Origin: Tubulanus polymorphus | Lineage: Eukaryota > Nemertea > Palaeonemertea > Tubulaniformes > Tubulanidae | Assembly: GCF_964204645.1 (NCBI RefSeq) | Contig: NC_134028.1 | Location: 6,112,501-6,176,500 of the forward strand | Direction of reading: 5' to 3' | DNA: 64,000 nt | Shown here: positions 26,316 to 39,000 of the stretch, in pieces | Numbering within the stretch: position 1 is the first letter of the stretch | Layout of the letters: the number at the start of each line of letters is the position of its first letter | Made by a program: the position numbers and the translations under genes | Notes under the pieces: model-generated | What the model was told of the DNA's origin: nothing | Seen by the model: only the letters and a program-made list of their open reading frames with translations | The model's database searches: none

Positions 26316-27048
26316 GTGAGTTAAAATAACCGGGAATTTAATGTGCTAAATTGTTTAAATGCGACGTTCGAATGTATTTAGTTATTAATCTGTTTCTATG
26401 CGCGTCTCCGGGAATTTCGTGTCAAACGTTTCAATGAGTAAACATCGGGGGCGTGGCCTATTTTATATTACTATATACTAACTATATACAAATGTAGAAC
26501 TACGGGTAAGAGGCTTGTTAGGTTAAATTCTTAATTGATCTCTTTATCCTGAGGATCAGTGTATGTGGTGCTTAAATATTATTTTAGTTGATTAATTTCA
26601 TTCTGTTTAAATAATTCGTTTTTTTAGGTTAGACGTTTTTTAGGGTTTTTTTTATGAGATACCTTTCAAAAGTTCTTAACTTATTTTCTTCAATTTTTAG
26701 CTAATCAGATAGTTTCAATTTAATTTTTCAAACGTTTTAATTCTACCATCAACATTTTTCCTGGAACAAATTCTTAAGTTAACCCCAATTTTGCCGATTA
26801 CGTATATTTCATGAATTTCGCGTGGGTAATATGAAAAATAAAATGCCGTCTTTTTTCTTATAGGAATGGACGTGACATAACAACAGCTGAAATGTTATGG
26901 ATTATAATGTAAAGAGTGCATAATAGTGACGAACTGACTAGACTACAACCAGAATGGATTATTATCGTTTGCGCTGGATTAATTTAATTCGTTAAAGTTA
27001 AAATTCGTAATATATATCTATATTGATGTTAATGATTAAGCCGAAACA

Positions 27049-30000
27049 ATGCAGAATCCTAGGAATAGAATGTCTATAACTTGTCCGAAGGGATTGCAGA
27101 ACCAACCGGGAGAAAACAATTGTTTTCTCAACAGTGCTGTCCAGGTGTGTATTAAAAAATGTCGACTATAAATCTCAAAGCATGTGTAATGAAATCTGAC
27201 TCTACAGTGGCCTGGGCACCCTTTCTGACTTAAGTCAGAATTATTATTAATGTGTATGGTTTAGAATACAAAAATTGTGCAAACATTAGTCTGTACTATT
27301 TTGCCTTCTGATTTTTTGTATGATCGCCCTTTTTTTGGTCCATCGAGTGCCCTTGTGAAGACCTTGTCCTTAAAAATGGCTCCGAGAATGTTTGAGTGAC
27401 GCATTCTAGCCTTTGAAGAGGGAAGTACCAGCCTTTATAAACTATCAATCCTTCTGAATCAGCGCATGTTAGCCACTTAGCTGGAAATTGGGGAAAAGTC
27501 AGGGAATTTTCTTTTAAAAAAGTCATGTGGTAATCGGGGAATTTTGTAAAAAAAGAAGCAGTAAGTCAGGGAAATTTGTTGAGATTGCTAGATCGTGCGT
27601 AAAATCAAACAGTTTCTGACGAGAGAAATCCCATAATAACGAAGCCAAGATTGAAAAATTTTATATCAGAATGATTGTATTTGAGGAGCGACGTTTCGGC
27701 TAACAACTATTAGGCCTAGCCATCAACAGGCGTGCTCATTAGTACTGTTAGCCATCATTCGGTACGCCTGACGATGGCTAACAGTCGATAGCCGAAACGT
27801 CGCTCCTCAAATACAATCATTCTGATATAGAAATTTTTCAATCTTGGCTTCGTTATTGTGGGATTTCTCTCGTCATCATCATACACGGATATTGTGTATT
27901 TTCTCGTCCAAACAGTTACTGTCTATGTCCTACGTATTTGACTGCGTTAATTGATTGAATTCTTGGCAGATCAAGTCTAGGGAAAACAAATTTCATGTCA
28001 GGGAAAAAAGCAAGTCAAAAGTGATCACCACGCAATGCTAAATAATCCTTAAAAATTGTGTAAACATATAAGTAACGTTTTGGATTGTGAAGACAACTCG
28101 GCGTTTTACTTCTAAAAACAATCTGTGACAGACGTCGTCGTCGTCCAACTGTTTCCCCGATATCGATCGCAGATGTTACCGCGATGATTTTATTGTTATT
28201 TTCATCAGATGGTCGTCGTAGATTTCTTACATTAATCCTCTTATTCCGAGATATAACATGTCCACGCTTATAATAAGTCGATTGAGGGCTTATCGTTCGT
28301 TCGCTTGTGTTAGTTATCTTTGATTGAGCCGGATGATATACGTTTCAACCGGTTCCGGCTCATCAGCCGATGTTACTTAACAATACGTTCGGGGATTATA
28401 TTTTATTGTCGTCATCTGTGCCCAGTTCCACAGTTGTTCGTTAATGACTTGTAAAGGGTTAATATTTGACTCGAGTGAGATTATTGATTTGTGCACTGAT
28501 TATGTCTATCGGGACCCCCTACCTTTCTGCACATGACAGTATTTGTTGCAAAGAGTTCAACTCGAGCTTACCTTGCCCCAACTCATGTTGCTTCTGCATG
28601 AAGAATGAGCCTAGTCAGTCCACACTACATACAAGATTTTATTTTAAAATGAATAAATTTTATCAATCAAAAATATTGACATCATTCAACATGAATACTA
28701 TTACATGCTTATAGAAATTGCTCGTAAATTTCAGGCGTAAAGTCACCCTGCGCTTTGAAATTGAATTTTTCGACGGCCAAAAACTACAACTATCAGTGTG
28801 TGTTAATCAAACGAAATTGTTCATATATGAAATGCACACCGCTTATAAATATGTGATCTGATGTGGGAAATAAAGTTTCATTTGAATTCCTGCTTTGGTA
28901 GCACATTCCGTAGTGGAATACTTCCACTTTCATCTATTGTCATCACACTTGTGAACTCCATATAAATGGCACCCGCCAGTTGGGGTCGCTAAATTATCAC
29001 CTGTGACCAATTTTGGTCACGGATTGAAGTCTTCAATTACATTAATTTTTCATACACAATACACGTTGATGCTATCCATTGTTATATGGGGCTACCTTAC
29101 TTTCACTTGCCCGGGAGCCGTGAGCTGGGAGCCCTGCAGCTGTCTGGGGGCTATTGTTCTGTGACTCTCACTCTACTAGCATAGAGTTCACTACTGTGTT
29201 TGGCGTGTAAATGTGAAGACCTAAAAATTCATTCTCGGGCCACCATTTAACTAAGCGAAGATTTGAAATTGGAATCATTACGTCATCAATAGTATAAGGG
29301 TGTTAATGGGGCGAGCTAAGGTCTTACTTTTCAATTAGCGCCCGAGCTCCGTAAAGAAAATGATCCCTTGTGGGACTAAATTCGAAAGTGTTTAACAGTG
29401 TTAGCCCCTGCTGTCATCTTTTTTCAAAGCATTTTAACTATGCACGAAAATTAGAAGACAAATTTCTAGGTTTCCAGCGAAAACTAAAACGTCAGCGTAG
29501 TTGACGCGGATTCCGTATAAACGTCGCGATTCCTTTGTTCGGAATTTAGGGAAGATCGAAAATGTGACGATTCTAAATATATAACCGGGCACCTTACAAT
29601 AAAATGTCGGCCGAGTCCTCGCGTAGAATAGATTCTCTTTCGAAAAGACGAATTGTCGCCATAAATTGTATTAGAATGAGTAATAGACCTATAACTCGAC
29701 AGTACTATTGCAGCGTTTGACATTCATAGTACTTTCTTTTGTCAAAGACTTTTCTTTACACGTTGAATATAGCGTCGGCTGTTATAAATTTTTCGTAAAA
29801 CCCTCATTAGTTCACCGTAAATCACGCTTAGTAGCCGGTATGGTATACATTGAAAAGAAATTCCGGCTAAATTAAGCGAGCATTTGATTGTGGAATGTCA
29901 TTTCGATTGGAAAAATATGTATGCTTTCACCGTCCTTCTAATCTTAGACTAGAAAATGTTTCTTGAATTTTTGGAACATTCTTTCGAAATGGAAATGTTC

Positions 30001-33000
30001 TACTATACCCATGACACACAAAGAGCCCTGTATCTAACCAACCCTGATTATCAGGAACAGACTCCGAAAACTATTCTATTGTGTCCCTTGCTGGCAGAGC
30101 CTTGTCAACCTCCCTGACTGCCAGGAACAGTCTGTGCTTTCCGCTGTCCCCTGAAACATGTCCCTGATTTTCAAGAAAAACTGATATCAGATTCAGAGGC
30201 CAATATTGAAGGACTAATCACGTCCCAAAAGGGTACTTTGATGTACAAAAGGCAATATTAAGTGGACTCCTCCATTGAGGGGACAGTTTTGAAGAATTTA
30301 TCACATCCAAAAAGGTCACTTTGATGTCCTTAAAGACAATAATACATGTATTAGGTGTACTCCACACTGAAATGAACCAATTATCTTCGTCGAAAAAATG
30401 AATAAGGGCACTCAAAAAATTTGATGGACTTGTACAAGTTTCACAAGTCCCCCTGGATCGACCCCTGAGACTTAATGTCGCTAACATTTCTAACATCGGT
30501 TCCACTTTTACTTTTCAGGTACTATGGCACTTGGACGTTTTTCGACGTAGCTTTCGTATACTTTCGGGCCACGCTTGCGTCGGCCATTCGTGTATTTTCT
30601 GCGCACTGAAGGTGAGTAAGTCCCGGTGACGCGGGGCCGGGAGAAGTGTGGGGGCAATGGTCTTCTGTATGTATAATACGAGAAATATGTATACAGAGCC
30701 GCAATATACGCCTCAAGCCCTGTTGAATATAGCTGGATATTTGAGTCATCGAATTGTTCATACGATTAATATTGCGCTGCAGTGTTGAGACACCGGTATT
30801 ACTGGTGCGTGGTACTGATGTGTATTGATTAGAAATATCTGCTGTGTACTGGTCGTATACATTGACATCTCTGATGACACACGCACGGTACTGTTTCACC
30901 ACAGTCGGTAACACTAACTATAGTGACGGTACGCGGACTGCTTTCTGGATGGCTTGAATTCCTTTTGAGATACGCTGAGTTTTGAAAGATAACTTAAATG
31001 GGAAAGGCGTGTAAAATTTGAAATTGTTATTGTTCATTTAGTTTTAGTCTTAGTCTCATAATTATGGGTCTAGTTTTATAGACTTGGTTTCCAGCTTGAG
31101 TTGTACCCAAATATCCTAATAAGTCAAAAGTTTTGCCCTTTGGTTTTAGAGAAGGCGTAATTTCAAACCATATCCATATAGTCTACTAACTTACATTTCT
31201 TTAAATACAGGTCTATTGAACCTTGAATTCTCATCCTTTCAACTGATATTATTTTTTATCATCTTTGATGCACGCATGCCATTCATGATGGCAGTCATTG
31301 CGCCATACGTACTGAACATAGGTCCTTGTCTTTTATAAGTCGTGAGAGAATTTCTGATAGAAATTACGTCGGACATTCATATTTCGATTGTATAGGCTTG
31401 ATGAGATTGTTCCTGTAGTTGTCTATGGACCGGGGCCTCTTTCTAGGTAAAGTAGGCCCCGACGATCTCGGGGATTCGCTCTGAGTAATAATACAGGTCG
31501 GGTTTGGCGGTCGTGAAGATGTCACTCGAAACTTTCGACGGCAAATATTGGTTTAAACTTCGACTCAGCCGATGAATGAAATAGTCCGTATATATACAAT
31601 CAAATCGTTTTATATACGCTACGATCTGAAGTGACATATGGTATGAGTCACCGCCGCCGCCAACCCCACTACTACTGTTACGGAAGTAGTCATTAGCGAA
31701 TCCATTCAAATTTACGAATGTATTTTTTTTTTCGATATAAAAGCTATATATCTAGTCTCCGTACGAACATCTCCTGAATGTAGTTTTTAGAAAATGTTCG
31801 GTAAACCTGGTATAGCCATCTGTTTAAAGAATGGGTTACAAAAGTCTAGTATACTTGTGCATCATTATCTGCTGGTTCTGAGAGATTTTTAGTGTACTGT
31901 AGATTGCACTCGATTTCGATCCCGCCAACTTGCATTTATCAGAGATTCATCACTTTTTTTTCGAAACCGCCTATTCGGATCTCACTCCAGTCGGATAAAT
32001 ATTCATCATTAAACAAATCTGACTCGAGCAGGGGCGGATTGCATTATTGGTTACAATTTTTTAATTCGCGCAGATATTCAAATTCCCGAAAAAAAATCCA
32101 ACTCAAGCTGAGTCTAGTCTGACTCTACATATCAATTACAATTGAATATCAATGCTTTATTCTCTCTAATAACAAATGATTAATATACACACATAAATAC
32201 AATTCGAGAAAAGGATATCTCCGAGCCAATCCGTTAATTTATTAATTCGCCCTGACAATCCATCGACTAGAGTCCATGGACAATCCAATTCCTGAAATCA
32301 CAGAGGTGATCATAAGAATCTCCACCACTTTCCATCATGAAAATTTCCATCAATCGCTTTTACCACAGTGATATCATGGTTAAATCGCCGTTTTATAAAC
32401 CAGTGTTGTTTATTCAATTCCGTTATGTTTATTTTGTAGGTGATATTTACGCAGTTTCAGTACAGCGACCAGACTGTTCTTCCTCCCGATCAGTTGAGGA
32501 AGGCTCTGGCCGACACATTCTTGGATCAACAGCGATTTCAAGTCGGCGACATGGACGACGCCGCCGAATGTTTCGTAAGTTTTCATTTTCCGTTAACGAA
32601 AATTGCGTTTGACCCGGTTAAGCCCAGGGGAATATGGAAACAGAAACAGGGAAACATATATGTTTGATCATGAAAAAATTGTTACCGAAACTATGTTTCT
32701 CGTGCACATGATACAGGGAAATCCTCCGAAACATTTTTCTGTTTCCTGTTTCTGCGTTTCCCTGTGTCGCGTGCATTGGGCTTTACACTGGCGCGCATTT
32801 GGGTATTAGCACCAGAGGCACGTGTTAGCATCTTGAAAGTTTTGCACCCTTGGCCTCGCTTGGAAATTTAACGAAAAGCAGTGAATTTTCAAAATGTTTT
32901 GGGGTATGTCGTGGACCATGCCCTTAGTTCATGGTTGTGCTAAGCTATACAGTTGATCCTAGAACCGCCCCAGTTACATGTCATTCAGTCAAATCTCCAA

Positions 33001-36000
33001 ATCCAGTTTGACAGTTGTGATTTATATTTGGAAAATACTGTTTACGCCGCCGAAGTAAAAACAGTTGATTCTCATCTAATCTTTAGGAAAAACGATTTCT
33101 TTCTATATGATAGAGCGAGTCTAGTACTGGGCGATGTGGAATATATCATCATAAGAAATCATGTTCTGGTATTTCGTTGATCACCGCTTAGTCATGTGTT
33201 AACCATTCGAGCGATAGATCACTATTTTGATCAGTAGATTTTTGCGTTGTGTCCGGGTTGGATAGGCAGTGATTGCAGCCCCTTCTTTCGTTCTCCGTAT
33301 TTCTTTTTCGGTCTATTTTTCTCCTCTCGCGACAAAACGATGGATTACTTGAATAAATCAACGAGAAATTTGGTGTGTAGAAAAAACTCTAAGGAAAACG
33401 CTGAATTAATTTTTAACACGTTTAAATTCTCGAATAACCGTGTTATTTTGTTTCTCTGATTATGAAGATTATTATTACTCTTATTATTATTCTCTATTAT
33501 TATTACTCTTATTATTATTCTCTGTTGTCTTTTTACAGGAAAATATTTTGTATCAGATTCACTTCCACGTCGCCAACAAAGAACCCGAGGACCGATGCAA
33601 GGCGCCGCATTGCGTGTCTCATCAGAAATTCGGAATGAGCATCGTTGAACAGGTAAGATTAAGTTTTTCCGTTCGAAATTCTCCGATCGGATTTTTATCG
33701 CCGCTGACATATCACGAGACGTAGAAATCATGGGCTCCCGGAAACTTTATCCTGAGAAGTTTGTTTCTTGGTTTCGTGCTTACCACGTTGTGCCAGTTGT
33801 GTGACGTGTTCATTTGGATATTGATAGGGTTTATTGTTCTATAGTTTAACGTCACAGATGTTCGTATGTAATATTCGATTAAAAATGTAAATACGTATGT
33901 GTGTGTGTGTGACACAGCACATGGTTCTCATACAACGGTAGCCATATCTAGAATAGTGATGTAAGCTATGACATCACTCGCCCCCTTCATTCTGAACGCA
34001 TATGTTCCTTAATCTTTGAATATATTTATATCATATCTTTACTTTTGAGGTCGGGCCTACTTGTAGTAAAGTCATAGTGACTGTCACGATATTTCGATGA
34101 CTATTTCCAATTTTAGATATTCACCTCTATCGCTTGGTTCATACTGTCAGCTGATTAATCTGCCAACTGCAATCATAGAGCAATGATTGGTCAGTGCGTT
34201 GGGTCTAGATTGCCATGCGTTAATTTTAGTTGTACTCGATCCGCTTAGCTGATATCAATCAGGTTTATTACTCTATATGGTCAGCCGTGTACGGTTTATT
34301 ACCTTCTGCTAGTGTACGCAGCAAAAAAAATCGGTCCTAGATAAATAATTGGTACGAATTCATATATACATGCGTATTAGGTCGGTAGATAAATCAAAAT
34401 AAGTTCAAACTCGTTTGAACATTAAAAAGTCGTTTTTATTCCGAATGTATTTACCTGAAATTGCCCGGGCGTAAAATGGGCTAGCATTGGGCCGAAGCCA
34501 AAAACTACCCTGGATTCCTGCTATCTGTATATTGAACGTCGCACTTTCGGATTAATTTTCATTTTTATTTCCACGTGACATGGCATATATGAAAATAAAC
34601 GACAGTGAAATGTAAATCAGTTTCGAATTATGGATGCGTGTACACGTGTTGAAGATAATACGTTATCATATATTCATATGAGTTATAGTCAGTGTAACTT
34701 CAATATGTAACTGAAAATGTTAAAATCGGTTTAATTCCTTCGTGTTAAGCCTCCTGTAATTGGATATACCCAGTAGTCCAGATTGAAAATTTGAAAACCT
34801 CTCACTCAATACTGAACAATGCTTACCACTTTACATTTTATATCTAAAATTTCTCTGATTCACTCAGTGAATTTTGTGTAATCACAAGTTAAAATCAGGG
34901 ATCACTGTTTTTGGAAACAAAATCTGGGTCGGGGATAGGTACGCTGAAACAAAAGGAAAAGGACAATGAAACATTTGAATTTGAATAATTTATCGAACTG
35001 TCGAAAACATTTAGACGAGGGTCTGCTTGAAGTGTAAACGCGTGCGCGATTGAATTATTAATAAAAATTGATATCGGTAAATGTCGTCGCATAAGTACCA
35101 TCGAAAAAACCGAGGCATGAATATATGTATCGCTGGGGGCCGTTGCACTGTGACGCATATACGGGGGATACCTCGCCAATCATATCACCGAGCGCCGAGG
35201 AAAAAATCGATTCAATTTTGCCGATGCGTCTATTGTGTACGCGTACAGAGAAATAACAATGTGCGTAATATCATTTCTTATTAACCATTGTGACGAAGAG
35301 CTATAAAAATGTCTATAAAAACGAACTCCGATGATCAGTATTCGTTCTAAGCCTTGCAGAGGCGTAGCCAGCTTTTCTGGTGAGGGTTTTTTAATGGGGA
35401 AGAGGAAGTTATATGCCTATTTCTATAGTTCACTGAGGGAATTTTATGAAGTCAACTAAAAAAATCTGAGAAAATTTGGGGGGTTTGTAAATGGGTGGAA
35501 AGTGGTGGCCCGGAATATCGTTTGAAGTTCTTTTTTATATCCGATATATTTCATCTCGACTGTTGTTTGCGCTGTAAGCAGGCGCAGTGTCTATATTTAT
35601 TTTACGATCAGATGCTTTCGATCGAGAAATGTTTTATGGCTCGCGTTCTAGCTCTCGCATCGATTATAATCACACCTGTAAGTCCTCCGCGATTCTGGGT
35701 CAATTAATCTATAAAGTGGCAGCTCCATACCTTCGTATACAATGTGCTTGCAGGTAGTTCAAAGGAGCCAAAATTCTGAAATTCTTTTTTGAAATTTCTC
35801 TGAGCCAAAATTCTTTTGAAACAGTCAAACCTTCCGAAAAATCTGACCAATTTTGGTAGCTATCACACATTCTTGCCAAATTAGGCCCGGAACAACTATT
35901 TACACAGGTGCAAAATTGGCCCGTGTCTTTGCAGCCAAACCAAAAAAACATTGGACCTGGTCCGAGCCAAATTTACATGTGGTAGGAGCAAATTCGACTC

Positions 36001-39000
36001 TGAAGAGCCGATACAGGTCAAATATATATATTATATATTTCTTTCATTAAACCTGTAGATTTTTTGTCAGGAAAATTTGGAAGATTTTGGGCAGAAAATC
36101 ATTTCGATTTCGACTACTGAGCTTTCATAAACAAAACATTTGGTTTAACCATCTCAATCGGATAAAGTAGGAAAAATTAATTTATGTCGTGTTTATTATT
36201 CCTGGTGCCTGAAGTCGTGTTATAACATTATTTTCATTCGAAGTATTTATTTAGCTAATTGTTTGTCCCGCTCTGAGCCAAACCCCTCTCCCCGGTGGCC
36301 TATATGGCAAATCAAAAAATACGATTTGAATCTTATGGTTCCATTAAAAATTCTCTCCTGCCATCATTGCCATGGTTACGGATGCTATTAGGCTAATGGG
36401 GGCTGTAAAATCGTAGCGTCATAATCCGAATTCTCAGTTTCTGCATTAGGTGTGGATGTGGCTTGTCTCGATTTTTATGATGATGTATATATATATCATT
36501 TTAGATAAAGATAAATTACATATATCATTTATATATGTAATGTTATCTATATTATATATCATTATATGTATATATAGATTAATATTATAATATGACTGCA
36601 TTAATATGAACATAGGTTGCATTTTGAGTTGATATGAAATGGAAGTTTAGGATGGACTCGTATCTTAAAATATCGCATTCCTAAGAATGGATAAGATTCG
36701 GACAGACCGATATATATATATATATGGGATTTTTTCCCTATTTTGTCTGAAGTTGTTGTTCAACGAAGTGGTTTAATTATTCGTAAGGAAAATTGTTAAT
36801 CGACGCGAATCGCGTGCTTTGAAAAGTGAAATATTTTCGATTATTCATCTTGTGAATGATAGGAATTCGCGAGAACCCTGAAGGAGGTCCTTAAACAGCG
36901 CTGCGTTTTGGCTATTTGCCACTGGTTGTGGTCGTTATAATAGGATATGATAGAGTTGTGGCATTTCCTTCTTAAAACTTCAGGATTGCGCACGGTTACT
37001 TTTAGGGACAAACGAATAATAGCCGAAATCCGATAAGCTCGTCCTTTTTTTACGAATATGTCTGCTTAATTTTCAAATGAAATATGATACTGACAACAAA
37101 GGATGGTTTGATTTTAACATATGTTCCCGAGTTCTCACTTTACAGTGTTATCAATCTATCAACAAATTTGGTCACGACAATCACGTAGCTATACTTTATA
37201 ATTTTAGATACAGAAAATTATCTTAGCCCTCTTGTCTTTTCATTTCCCTGGACCCTCACTCACCCCTCGCTCACCCCTCACTCACCCTGAGTAGTGTATA
37301 ATAGGATTTGCGATTCTTCTCAAATCTCTTAATGAATTCTGAATCAATGGATCCCATAGTGAACACATATTGCTGTGTGTAAAAGGCCCAAATGTTTGCG
37401 CAGTGAAAGTTTGTCTAACATTTCTATTTGTTTTGCGTTTTCAGATAATTTGCCCGTGTGGCGCGAAGAATGAACCGTTCGCTTTCAACCAGCTAGTCCT
37501 ATACGTGCCGACCTCGGCTCTTGTGTAAGTATCAGAAAATAAGACCTCGAAACAATTGAAAATGTTTTTCAGCTAACCTTGTTTTAAACCTCTCTGTTGG
37601 CTACAGATTATGCGGTCATTATGGAAAAACGTGGTTAAAAATGGTTGAAAATTAACCGGTTTTTAACGAACGAAATGAAATCACGAAAGACATTGATTTT
37701 AGTAATGTCAATTGTCTCACATTAATGAATCAAGATAAGGAAAATTTTGAAAATTTCTTCGCGCCCAATGCACCCCACCCCTGGGTATGGGTGTGATATA
37801 CACAGATATATAGACTAGGGCAATTGATACTGGACCTAATATTGGTGTCGTATAACTGAAATATTTTGAGATTCGATACCTTTAGAAATAACAATGCGAG
37901 TCCCTATGAGAAAAATGTCAATTCTAATCGCTTTATTTTTTCACGATTCGGATTTTTCGTACCCGGTACACAGGACTTTATTCTCAGTACATCCTGTTAC
38001 TTACAGGAACCGGTGTTACCGGTATTTTGACGGAATAAAAGACGGCTTTCATTGTTGCGTGCGTTCTGTTTACTCAGGTAGAAACGTTTGACTAACGCAT
38101 ATGTGTGTATGCGTTTTTAAGTCGTGCGCTGTCGTACTGTTCTGAATAAACCGCAGGAATCCTGTCAACCGAGCGTGCCCTGCAGGTGCTTGCGTGTCTC
38201 CTGATATTGAATAAGATAGTCTTTGTACGGAATCGCGATAACTTAAAAATATAGCGATATATTGTCTTATCATTCTGTGAAGATATGTTTGGACAGAAAC
38301 CCACGCGTTTGATAAGCCATGTTAGTGTTTACGCGGAACTATATTTTGATTACGATGAAGAAAGACGTTTTCGTATATAAGCATTCTTGTAAGAAGTGAA
38401 AGTGTTTTTAAGTACCTAGGCCAAGTTTTATGAAACTTAAAAACTCAAATTTCGCTTTTTTGTCGCTATTTTTCGATAATCGGAACAAAATGAGGAAACA
38501 AACTGTTTTCGAAGCATCAGACTTTTTGTTATACCCGGCCCTGGACTAAGTTACGCTGTAAATTTTCGAGTTTTTGAACTAGAAATAAAAACAAAATTGT
38601 CAACTGGTTTTAACGAAGTTTAGCCATTAGTCTTCAATCTTTTGTTGAAGAACAATACATCGGAGAATATTAGTAATCATTGTCATGTTGTTTGCGCGTT
38701 ACATAAACTGCCGAAGTTTGTTTGGCGTTGTTCCTATATTCACAGAACGTGTGAGATTTTACGATTATTTATTTGTTCCCTATAAATTGAATACTGACTC
38801 AGGTGTACTGCGTATATATACGCACACACCACACACACCACACACACCACTCGCGCGATCAGTACTTTCTTAGAAACGTTTCACGGGTTTTTGATTCCGA
38901 TGGTGTTAACGCTCTTATACGGGCATTCGTCCTGAGTTGAATTTCTGATTAGGTTTTAAGTAAATGCAAACATACTTAACCCGCGTAGTTCGGCCATTAT

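Larger units (their letters stand above)
27467..28012 (+). repeat. 'TCAGGGAAA' repeat, copy 1, interrupted by an insertion
   Basis: Begins 'gccacttagctggaaattgg', runs through 'gtcagggaaatttgttgaga', is broken at 27617 and resumes at 27909 with 'gtctatgtcctacgtatttg'. It ends near 'catgtcagggaaaaaagc'. Uninterrupted relatives: about 41731-41880, 49318-49490 and, inverted, 62390-62562. USP intron 1. Confidence 0.75.

Noticed and set aside
28466-28714. 82-residue frame with a hydrophobic start and CC/CC motif, resembling a secreted Cys-rich peptide
   Set aside because: The frame opens at TTG, not ATG, so the hydrophobic start is not translated from a normal start codon. It lies within USP intron 1, and the cysteine pattern matches no family I know.
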